From NCBI GenBank assembly GCA_027451645.1, contig DAIDIX010000026.1, positions 1-12,445 on the forward strand: a DNA stretch of 12,445 nucleotides, read 5' to 3'. The notes under the pieces are model-generated. The model was not told the DNA's origin. It saw nothing but the letters and a program-made list of their open reading frames with translations, and ran no database searches. Source of the DNA: Candidatus Dormiibacterota bacterium. GTDB taxonomy: Bacteria > Chloroflexota > Dormibacteria > Aeolococcales > Aeolococcaceae. This document shows, piece after piece, positions 5,493 to 11,431 of this stretch (its first letter is position 1; every line of letters starts with the position of its first letter). Position numbers and translations under genes: made by a program.

Positions 5493-6041
5493 TCACATCA
5501 TGGTATCTGGAGACACTTTCCGAAGATGGAGATATCCGAGGAATGTGAGTACGAGCATGATGAAGGCACCGATGAATGCACCGATACTTGCAATGAGTGC
5601 AATCTGGGCCATCTGCCAGAACGCGTACGCCTCAAGAAGCAGTCCACGAAGCGTTGTTCCCTTGAAAATCGTATTGACCTGGCCTGCAAGCTTCGCATTC
5701 GATGGATCTGCCTGTGCCTTGGCACTGAGCTGGGAGTATGTCAGCCCGCCACCAATCTCCTTCAGGTGGACTGCAATGAAGTGGTTCGCGTATGCCTCTG
5801 CCTGCGGTCCAGTAAGAAGTTCCTGGCCAGCATACTGGTTGAGGTATGGTCCAATCTCAGGACTCGCAAGTTCCGGACTTCCCTTCACTGGGAAGAAGAT
5901 TTTCTGCTCTGCCAGCTGGTCATGAACGTTCTGGCTTGCGAAATTGTACCCCCAAAGAAGGAGGCTCCCGGCAACAACGAGAATGATCGTGAGTATCCCG
6001 CCGAAGCTGGTGAGAATTCCATCAAATGTTCTCCGTTTCAT
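5493..6041 (-). CDS. Two-helix membrane protein (family often mislabelled LigA)
   Basis: The product is 182 aa. The first helix is at about 10-31 (ILTSFGGILTIILVVAGSLL region) and the second at about 145-171 (IALIASIGAFIGAF to LVLTFLGYL). Between them is a polar loop of about 113 residues with QKIFFPVKGSPELASPEIGPYLNQYAGQEL and AYANHFIAVHL, probably outside the membrane, with both ends inside (MKRR start). This resembles proteins I recall from Actinomycetota databases labelled aromatic ring-opening dioxygenase LigA. No dioxygenase metal ligands or cupin/LigB features are present, so that name is unsupported. Function is unknown. AAGGGA lies about 8 nt before the ATG. An identical TGGTATAGT promoter to that of the RRM gene lies about 190 nt upstream, giving a long leader. 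Confidence 0.82.
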   Translation of the reverse strand: MKRRTFDGILTSFGGILTIILVVAGSLLLWGYNFASQNVHDQLAEQKIFFPVKGSPELASPEIGPYLNQYAGQELLTGPQAEAYANHFIAVHLKEIGGGLTYSQLSAKAQADPSNAKLAGQVNTIFKGTTLRGLLLEAYAFWQMAQIALIASIGAFIGAFIMLVLTFLGYLHLRKVSPDTMM

Positions 6042-6229
6042 ATCGATTTCCCTTCACGTAAATATATCGTCCACGAGCAAACAGTGATGATGCACTTCCG
6101 ACCATTCCTGGTGGAGCAATGCCATGTCCTGCCTGAAGACACCGCTCTGCCCAGGAGGACTGGTGTCCCTGCCAATCTCTCATCTTCCGGCCTCCATAAC
6201 GTTCGTTCTGGAGAAGTATCCCTGTACAT

Positions 6230-6238
6230 ACTATACCA
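6230..6238 (-). promoter_or_regulatory. Extended -10 promoter (TGGTATAGT) of the membrane-protein gene
   Basis: TATAGT (minus strand, 6235-6230) carries the TGn extension and is identical over 9 bp to the promoter of the RRM gene. Transcription would start near 6223, about 180 nt before the ATG at 6041. No good -35. Confidence 0.5.
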
Positions 6239-6305
6239 TATCGCTTAACGTTCTGCTCCTTTATTAAGTATCGTAGTCCTATGTCTCTCTCTTCTCTGAA
6301 GGGCA

Positions 6306-6311
6306 GATAAT
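6306..6311 (+). promoter_or_regulatory. Putative -10 element (GATAAT) for a leaderless panE-like mRNA
   Basis: GATAAT (5 of 6 matches to TATAAT) is followed by GGACAG and then the ATG at 6318. No Shine-Dalgarno site of normal strength or spacing is present. No clear -35. Confidence 0.45.
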
Positions 6312-6317
6312 GGACAG

Positions 6318-7316
6318 ATGCGGTACATCATATACGGACCGGGAGCCATCGGCGGGCTCATTGCTGGCCTCCTTCATGAAGCCAGTCACGAAGTCATTGC
6401 TGTCGCACGTGGCCAGCACTTCGAGCGCATGCAGCGCGATGGACTCACTCTTGCAAGTCCTGATGGCACCCGTTCCCTCCAGGTGCCAGTCGTATCGTCC
6501 ATTGAAGACATTACGTGGACAGACCATGACGTAATCATCTGTGCTGTGAAGTCCCAGGACACTGAAGGCGTCCTCGCAGCGTGCTCCCCTCTTGCTCCTC
6601 CCTCAACGCCATTCATCAGTGCCCAGAATGGGGTTGCCAATGAACAGCTTGCCCTTCGGTTCTTCCCCCGCGTGTATGGCATGTGCGTATTTCTTCCAGC
6701 CGAGCACCTCTCTCCAGGAATGGTCACGTACTACTCTTCCCCAGTACCCGGAGTGCTCGACATTGGATGCATTCCCAGTGGCAGCGACATGACAGCAGAG
6801 AACATTGCTGCTGATCTCAGCAGTGCGAGGTTCTCCTGCAGGACGACAGACAGGGTTCTCGCATGGAAACATGCAAAGCTTCTCAACAATCTCGCCAATG
6901 CAGTAGATGCGATATCCACTGAGGCTGCCAGGGAAGGAAGCACATATCATCGGGCACGAGATGAAGCCATGAAGGTGTTCAGTGCATGCGACATCACGCC
7001 CATATCGGAAGAAGAAGCGCGTGCACGGCGAAGTGTTCTCTCCCCTCCACGCGAGATTGCAGGATCACCCCGGGGAGGGAGTTCTACATGGCAGAGCCTT
7101 GCAACGCATGCATCCCGAACAGAAGTTGACTACCTCAATGGTGAAATTGTGCTACTCGGCCGTCAGCATGGCATTCCCACTCCAGTGAATGCCACTCTGC
7201 AGCGTCTTGTGTGGTCCATGGCACATGATCGGAGCAGCCCTGGCTCCATGCCCCTTGCTGTACTCATTGATGCGATTGCGGCTGCTGCCCTGGAGGAACC
7301 GAATTGTGGCTGTTGA
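6318..7316 (+). CDS. panE: 2-dehydropantoate 2-reductase family protein (ketopantoate reductase, PanE/ApbA)
   Basis: The product is 332 aa, close to the family length. Ketopantoate reductase reduces 2-dehydropantoate to pantoate with NADPH in the pathway to pantothenate and CoA. The N-terminal Rossmann domain starts MRYIIYGPGAIGG (Gly-rich loop, residues 7-13). ICAVKSQDT (74-82) and SAQNGVANEQ (101-110) are family hallmarks. The C-terminal helical domain has WKHAKLLNNLANAVDAI (183-199), with Lys187 the likely catalytic lysine and Asn residues that bind the substrate carbonyl. EVDYLNGEIV (269-278) has the conserved Glu269. Related reductases with other 2-oxo acid substrates share these motifs, so the exact substrate is not certain. 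The gene is overlapped by 11 nt by the threonine dehydratase-like gene, forming an operon of 2-oxo acid metabolism. The ATG appears leaderless. Confidence 0.88.
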   Translation: MRYIIYGPGAIGGLIAGLLHEASHEVIAVARGQHFERMQRDGLTLASPDGTRSLQVPVVSSIEDITWTDHDVIICAVKSQDTEGVLAACSPLAPPSTPFISAQNGVANEQLALRFFPRVYGMCVFLPAEHLSPGMVTYYSSPVPGVLDIGCIPSGSDMTAENIAADLSSARFSCRTTDRVLAWKHAKLLNNLANAVDAISTEAAREGSTYHRARDEAMKVFSACDITPISEEEARARRSVLSPPREIAGSPRGGSSTWQSLATHASRTEVDYLNGEIVLLGRQHGIPTPVNATLQRLVWSMAHDRSSPGSMPLAVLIDAIAAAALEEPNCGC

Positions 7317-8271
7317 CTATGCTGCCATTGCTGCTGCACACACGCGCATACAACCGTACATTGTCCACACTCCTCTCATTTCAGGCGGAGATCTTGCTGA
7401 GAAGCTCCGGATAAACCTCAGCTTCAAGGCCGAATATCGGCAACGTACAGGGAGTTTCAAGCTTCGAGGTGCACTCAATGCTGCCCTCCAGCAGCCGGAT
7501 GCAGCTGGCTTTGTAGCAGTCTCTTCAGGAAACCACGGGGCTGCTGTTGCCTATGCAGCGACACTGCTCCATAAGCCAGCAATCGTAGTCATGCCCGCAG
7601 ACAGCAATGCAGAAAAGATAGCTCTCGTTCAATCCTTTGGTGCCCGAATTGTCAGTGATGGTGTAACTGTGGCAAATCGGGAGGATGTGGTCACAGACAT
7701 CCAGCAGTCAACTGGATACGCCCTTATCCACCCATTCAACGATGAACGTGTCATTGCAGGACAGGGTACGGTTGGATGTGAAATCCTCAGTGATGGTTCG
7801 CCTCCTGAGGCAATTTACGTCGCTGTTGGCGGTGGTGGCCTCATCAGCGGAATCGCCACGGCCGTAAAGGCGCTTCACCCAGGAACCCGGGTAATCGGTG
7901 TGGAACCTGAGTCTGCCAATGATGCAGCACGGAGCTTTTCCAGCCGGACTCTCGTTTCACTTGATGCGCCGCCGGAGACCTTGGCTGATGCAGTGCGTAC
8001 CATGCACCTTGGAAGCCTCACCTTTCCCATCCTCCTTGACAAGGTGGACGCCATGGTAACAGTGACTGAAGAAGACATTGCAAAAGCCCATGAGATGCTA
8101 CTCGCACATCTAGGAGAGAACATCGAGCCCACTGCTGCGCTGGCATGTGCTCCACTGCTCACAAACACTCCGCCACACGTGAAGTCCGCATGCGTGGTCC
8201 TGTGTGGAGGAAACTGGTCCCAACCAGCAAAAGATCAGTCAGATGCAGCTGCGGACACTTCGGGCAGTTGA
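7306..8271 (+). CDS. PLP-dependent threonine/serine dehydratase (IlvA/TdcB-like)
   Basis: The product is 321 aa from GTG 7306. It deaminates threonine or serine, giving 2-oxobutyrate or pyruvate, or acts on a close analogue such as 3-hydroxyaspartate. Lys52 in RTGSFKLRGA is the pyridoxal-phosphate Schiff-base lysine. SSGNHG (73-78) binds the substrate, GGGGL (175-179) is the phosphate loop, and LCGGN (299-303) is the pocket that binds the PLP pyridine ring. The protein ends soon after the catalytic domain, so it lacks the C-terminal ACT-like regulatory domain of biosynthetic IlvA and resembles catabolic TdcB or serine racemase. The frame is open upstream to 7189, but residues there are not family-like. 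GGAGG at 7292-7296, 9 nt before GTG 7306, supports this start. It overlaps the panE-like gene by 11 nt and is likely translationally coupled to it. Confidence 0.9.
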   Translation: MAVDYAAIAAAHTRIQPYIVHTPLISGGDLAEKLRINLSFKAEYRQRTGSFKLRGALNAALQQPDAAGFVAVSSGNHGAAVAYAATLLHKPAIVVMPADSNAEKIALVQSFGARIVSDGVTVANREDVVTDIQQSTGYALIHPFNDERVIAGQGTVGCEILSDGSPPEAIYVAVGGGGLISGIATAVKALHPGTRVIGVEPESANDAARSFSSRTLVSLDAPPETLADAVRTMHLGSLTFPILLDKVDAMVTVTEEDIAKAHEMLLAHLGENIEPTAALACAPLLTNTPPHVKSACVVLCGGNWSQPAKDQSDAAADTSGS

Positions 8272-8278
8272 GCGCCTT

Positions 8279-8319
8279 GTGCTGATCATTCGCCGGCAGG
8301 GCTGCCACGCTCAGAGCAC
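8279..8319. terminator. Weak hairpin between convergent dehydratase and zinc-ribbon genes
   Basis: GTGCT (8279-8283) can pair with AGCAC (8315-8319), and within it GGCAG (8295-8299) faces CTGCC (8302-8306). No T-tract. It fills most of the 56-bp gap between two convergent genes, so a termination role is plausible but weakly supported. Confidence 0.3.
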
Positions 8320-8327
8320 GAAGAGTA

Positions 8328-8528
8328 CTAGTACCAAACCTTCCTCTGTGTACTCGGCTGTGTAGCGCCCTGGTCTGTCCGTGGTGCATGGGGCACATCG
8401 ATGCGTGCAGACTCCGATGCTACGCAGGAGGGACACAGCTGTGCGATCCTCCCATCGAGAATCACGCTTGCAAGTCGATATACTGCAGTCTGCGTGCCAC
8501 AGTTGTCGCACCGTTCATATACTGCCAT
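8328..8528 (-). CDS. Small zinc-ribbon protein
   Basis: The product is 66 aa from ATG 8528. Two CxxC knuckles, CDNC (Cys7, Cys10) and CPSC (Cys32, Cys35), are separated by 21 residues in a beta-rich stretch (TAVYRLASVILDGRIAQL). This is a classic zinc ribbon. The C-terminal 30 residues are polar and probably disordered. Such small proteins can bind nucleic acid or act as adaptors; no specific function can be given. The frame extends to 8558, but GAGGAG 6 nt before ATG 8528 fixes the start. It is the last gene of the operon, 33 nt after the tRNA-Pro gene. Its TAG stop is the centre of the palindrome GTACTAGTAC (8325-8334). Confidence 0.8.
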   Translation of the reverse strand: MAVYERCDNCGTQTAVYRLASVILDGRIAQLCPSCVASESARIDVPHAPRTDQGATQPSTQRKVWY

Positions 8529-8561
8529 GCTCTTCTCCTCGCCAACCTTCAGGCACACATC

Positions 8562-8635
8562 TCGGGGAGACAGGACTCGAACCTGCGACCACTGGTCCCC
8601 CAGACCAGTACTCTAACCACCTGAGCTACTCCCCG
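8562..8635 (-). tRNA. tRNA-Pro (anticodon GGG)
   Basis: It is 74 nt with a complete cloverleaf. The acceptor stem is CGGGGAG with CTCCCCG, the D arm is GCTC/GAGT with loop AGGTGGTTA, the anticodon stem is CTGGT/ACCAG with loop CTGGGGG, the variable region is TGGTC, and the T arm is GCAGG/CCTGT with loop TTCGAGT. The anticodon GGG lies at 8601-8599 and reads CCC and CCU. C1-G72, A73 and G37 are typical of bacterial tRNA-Pro. No CCA is encoded. It lies only 10 nt after the gpsA stop codon and 33 nt before the zinc-ribbon gene, so it is probably processed from the operon transcript. Confidence 0.95.
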
Positions 8636-8645
8636 ATGGAGTCTG

Positions 8646-9671
8646 CTAAGGCACAGTGTAGCGAATTCCTCGAAGCTCACCACTTGCAGAACGCTGGAGA
8701 AGAGACTCGAGAGCCTGACCCGTGGGAACCTGACCAAACAGCACATCATGCACTGCAAAGGTTATTGGCATGTCATCCCGCGAGAGTCCACCACTAGCAA
8801 CCAGTGCGCGAGTTGCTGCAACTCCCTCTGCAACCATCCCATGAAGCGAGACCAGGGCCTCGTCAAGTGATCTTCCCCTTCCAATCGCTTCTCCAAGTCT
8901 GCGGTTGCGGGAGAGCGGACTCATGCAGGTTACAAGACAGTCACCAAGTCCTGAAAGGCCTGCAAATGTCAGGGGGTCTTTGGCCCGTGTCATGCCAAAT
9001 CTGACCATTTCCGCAAGCCCTCTTGTGATGATTGCTGATTTCCCGTTGTCCCCGATCTCGAGCCCATCACAGATTCCTGCTGCAATCGCAATGATATTCT
9101 TCACTGCACCGCCAATTTCCACACCGACTGGATCATCGGAAGTGTACGTGCGGAGCGTCGATCCGAGGAACATCTCCTGGATGCGAAGCACAGTCTGTGC
9201 ATCATTTCCTGCCACTACTGCTGCTGCAGGGAGCCCCTCAGCACATTCCCGGGCAATTGTTGGTCCGCTCAGCACGACGATTTGGCCAGAAAATGCAGCA
9301 CCCAGTTCATCAGAGGCGACCTGGGACATGGTCCGGAGAGTGCCTGGCTCAAAGCCCTTTGCTGCACTCACCAGCACTGCACCTTCCCGGATCAGGGGTG
9401 CAAGCAGTGCAGCAGTATGTCGAAGATGCTCGGAAGGAACAGCAATGACGATGCAGTCCGCACGTGGAACACTCCACTCCCAGTCCTCTGTAATCACAAC
9501 GGTTGCAGGAATGTGCACTCCTGGAAGGTATCTCGCATTCTCATGAGCATCTCTCAGTGCTGAGACATCTCGTGCTGTCCGCCCAAGGAGTGTCACAGAG
9601 GAATGAACCTGTCCCAGCAGACACGAGAGTGCTGTCCCCCAGGATCCACTCCCAACGACAAGGATGTTCAT
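8646..9671 (-). CDS. gpsA: Glycerol-3-phosphate dehydrogenase [NAD(P)+]
   Basis: The product is 341 aa from ATG 9671. It reduces dihydroxyacetone phosphate to sn-glycerol 3-phosphate, the backbone precursor of phospholipids, in the cytoplasm. The N-terminal Rossmann domain begins MNILVVGSGSWGTAL with the GxGxWGT dinucleotide loop. VIAVPSEHLR and SAAKGFEPGTL follow, then the substrate-site segments LSGPTIARECAEGLPAAAVV and GGAVKNIIAIAAGICDGLEIGDNGKSAIITRG, which carry the conserved catalytic lysine of VKN. FAGLSGLGDCLVTCMS and SRNRRLGEAIG are GpsA signatures. The ATG overlaps the TGA of der by one base (TGATG), so translational coupling is expected. GTG 9674 just before it is an alternative start. 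The tRNA-Pro follows after 10 nt. Confidence 0.97.
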   Translation of the reverse strand: MNILVVGSGSWGTALSCLLGQVHSSVTLLGRTARDVSALRDAHENARYLPGVHIPATVVITEDWEWSVPRADCIVIAVPSEHLRHTAALLAPLIREGAVLVSAAKGFEPGTLRTMSQVASDELGAAFSGQIVVLSGPTIARECAEGLPAAAVVAGNDAQTVLRIQEMFLGSTLRTYTSDDPVGVEIGGAVKNIIAIAAGICDGLEIGDNGKSAIITRGLAEMVRFGMTRAKDPLTFAGLSGLGDCLVTCMSPLSRNRRLGEAIGRGRSLDEALVSLHGMVAEGVAATRALVASGGLSRDDMPITFAVHDVLFGQVPTGQALESLLQRSASGELRGIRYTVP

Positions 9672-11083
9672 CACGCATCGTCCGCATGACGCTTGCGGAC
9701 AGTGAAATGGATACGGACACCAGGAAAGGCAAACACGGACCTGATGCGGTTCTCGAGATACCTGAGGTAGCTGAAGTGGACGAGTTCAGGATCATTCACA
9801 AAGAGGACTACGGTTGGAGCATTCGCCTCTGCCTGTGTCGCATAGAGAATCTTGAGCCGCCGTCCGCGTGAGATGGTTGGCGGATGGGATGCTACTGCAT
9901 CCCTGATGAGCTCATTGAGCATATGAGTTGGCATGTGAGTCCGCCGGGACTGCGCCACATTTCGTGCAGACTCAAGTATCTTCAGGAGATTCCTGCCCTC
10001 AAGCGCACTTGCAGTCACAATCGGTGTGCCTGGGATGAAGGAGAAGTCATGCCGCAGCTGATTGAGAAATGCTGGATCCTCCCGGGTCTCCTGATCAAGA
10101 AGGTCCCATTTGTTGGGCACAAGAACCACGCCCTTCCCCGCATCGATTGCATAGCCTGCAACATGTCTGTCCTGTGAGACAACACCCTCGTTTGCATCGA
10201 TTACAAGAATTGCGACATCGCAGTGCTGGAGTGCACGAAGTGCACGAAGTACTGAATACTGCTCTGCATTCGTTGAGACAGCACCATGCTTCCGGATGCC
10301 AGCAGTATCGACAAGGCGGATTCGCTCTCCACCGAGTTCGATGATGGTGTCGATTGCATCCCGTGTCGTGCCCGCAATCGGGGATACGAGTGCTCGCTCA
10401 TCACCGACAAGGGCATTGAGGATGGAAGATTTCCCCACATTTGGACGCCCAATGATGGCAAAGGCATACTCCACTGCAGTTGCTTCCTCAGCAGTGCTCC
10501 GCTCTGGCAGATGCTCAATCACGGCATCAAGGAGATCTCCTGTTCCCTGGCCGTGGAGTGCACTGATGACTATGGGCTCTCCAAAGCCAAGCCGGTAGCA
10601 CTCAGTGATGTCGGGATATCTCGCCTCCCCCTTGTTCGCCACAAGGATGAGCGGCTTGGCGAGCTTCCTCAGACGCTCAGCGATCTCCTCATCTTCTCGC
10701 GTGATCCCGTCCCGGACATCAATCATGAAGCAGATGACATCCGCATCATCGAGAACCCGGTGGGACTGCGACTGCATTGCCCGGAGAAGCACATCCGGCT
10801 CATGTTCATCAGTCACAAGACCTGCCGTGTCGACAATGGTGAATAGCGTTCCCTGCCATTCCGTGAGCCCATAGATGCGATCCCGTGTGAGACCTGGCTG
10901 GTCGTCAACGATGGAATGCCTGCGGCCAACAAGCCTGTTGAACAATGTCGACTTTCCCACATTGGGCCGACCAACAAGTGCAACTATTGCACTCCCATGG
11001 TGCTCCGCCTCATCCGACCACATCCATGCGCCTGCACCGCGCTGCATGCGAGCGACTGTCGACCTGGAACGTGAACGTGGCAC
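9671..11083 (-). CDS. der: Ribosome assembly GTPase Der (EngA)
   Basis: The product is 470 aa. Der has two tandem GTPase domains and a KH-like domain and is needed for 50S ribosomal subunit maturation. Domain 1: G1 GRPNVGKS (38-45), G3 DTAG (85-88), G4 NKGE (150-153). Domain 2: G1 GRPNVGKS (212-219), G3 DTAGIRKHG (259-267), G4 NKWD (324-327), G5 TASALEG (357-363). The C-terminal KH-like domain includes GRRLKILYATQ and FVNDPELVHFSYLRYLENRIR. The first 30 residues before domain 1 are basic and unlike the family core. GTG 11083 is chosen because GGGGGA lies 7 nt upstream; ATG 11047 or ATG 11023 would give a more usual N-terminus but lack a ribosome-binding site. The Glu ending G4 of domain 1 departs from NKxD. 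It lies 36 nt after the 79-aa gene and overlaps gpsA by one base. Confidence 0.96.
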   Translation of the reverse strand: MPRSRSRSTVARMQRGAGAWMWSDEAEHHGSAIVALVGRPNVGKSTLFNRLVGRRHSIVDDQPGLTRDRIYGLTEWQGTLFTIVDTAGLVTDEHEPDVLLRAMQSQSHRVLDDADVICFMIDVRDGITREDEEIAERLRKLAKPLILVANKGEARYPDITECYRLGFGEPIVISALHGQGTGDLLDAVIEHLPERSTAEEATAVEYAFAIIGRPNVGKSSILNALVGDERALVSPIAGTTRDAIDTIIELGGERIRLVDTAGIRKHGAVSTNAEQYSVLRALRALQHCDVAILVIDANEGVVSQDRHVAGYAIDAGKGVVLVPNKWDLLDQETREDPAFLNQLRHDFSFIPGTPIVTASALEGRNLLKILESARNVAQSRRTHMPTHMLNELIRDAVASHPPTISRGRRLKILYATQAEANAPTVVLFVNDPELVHFSYLRYLENRIRSVFAFPGVRIHFTVRKRHADDA

Positions 11084-11119
11084 AGCAGTGTCCCCCAGTA
11101 CTTTCGGACAAGCAGGCCG

Positions 11120-11359
11120 TTACGACTTCTTTCCAGACTTCGGTGCATCCTCATCCTCGAGATGGAAGCCTGCACCCCGCTTCAGCGGTTCCGGGAAGAT
11201 GGCGATCACTTCCGCTGGACGCACAAACAGCGAACCATCCATTCCTGGGAGCTCAATGAATCCAGTCGGCTGGGTAAGTGCAGAGAGTATCTCGAGGGCC
11301 TCGTTCACCGAGTATCTAATGGGAACATCGGCTCCGGAAGTGAGGCGAATAATGGACAT
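11120..11359 (-). CDS. 79-aa conserved-looking protein of unknown function
   Basis: I do not recognise the family. The protein starts MSIIRLTSGADVPIRY, followed by a helix-like NEALEILSAL and a strand pair FIELPGMDGSLFVRPAEVIAIFPEP, then a charged disordered tail (LEDEDAPKSGKKS). The pattern of a short beta-sheet domain with a DGS turn and a VRPAEVIAI strand recalls small FlbD-like or LSm-size beta proteins, but the likeness is only in outline. It is a real gene: AAGGAG lies 7 nt before the ATG, the coding frame is clean, and it sits in the operon between eno (72 nt upstream) and der (36 nt downstream). The only promoter hint is a TACGAT at 11389-11394 on the minus strand. A link with Der or translation is possible from context only. 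Confidence 0.75.
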   Translation of the reverse strand: MSIIRLTSGADVPIRYSVNEALEILSALTQPTGFIELPGMDGSLFVRPAEVIAIFPEPLKRGAGFHLEDEDAPKSGKKS

Positions 11360-11431
11360 GAATGGTCTCCTTGTATGGGATCAGCCCTATCGTATCGTGT
11401 TTTCCTGCTGACAGGGAGTGGAAAAGGAATG

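Larger units (their letters stand above)
6042..6317. promoter_or_regulatory. Divergent intergenic region with long leader of the membrane-protein gene
   Basis: These 276 bp hold the start regions of the membrane-protein gene (minus) and the panE-like gene (plus). The minus-strand leader (about 6041-6223) can fold. TCTTCCGGC at 6183-6191 is complementary to GCCTGAAGA at 6131-6139 with one mismatch, enclosing a small CCAG/CTGG hairpin (6151-6163). TAACGTTC occurs twice in direct orientation (6197-6204 and 6246-6253) on either side of the -10. I see no convincing protein gene here. Confidence 0.4.

Noticed and set aside
5493..6041. Naming the two-helix membrane protein an aromatic ring-opening dioxygenase (LigA)
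   Set aside because: Similar proteins carry this label in databases, but there are no metal-binding or dioxygenase features, and the protein is mostly two helices and a loop.
6038..6229. A 63-codon frame in the leader of the membrane-protein gene, ending in an ATGA overlap
   Set aside because: Its ATG directly abuts the -10 hexamer, so it would lie upstream of the transcription start; its sequence is rich in Trp, Cys and Arg without pattern. I keep it only as a remote possibility.
5481..6248. A 255-codon open frame on the plus strand opposite the membrane-protein gene
   Set aside because: Its product is Cys-rich and lacks any family pattern, has no ribosome-binding site, and lies wholly opposite a gene with clear membrane helices and good start signals.
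7189..7305. Upstream extension of the dehydratase reading frame
   Set aside because: The extra 39 residues overlap the panE-like gene, do not resemble the dehydratase family, and have a worse start signal than GTG 7306 with its GGAGG.
10230..10252. Short tandem repeat AGTGCACGA
   Set aside because: It lies in der and encodes the family-normal LRALRAL helix, so it needs no separate explanation.
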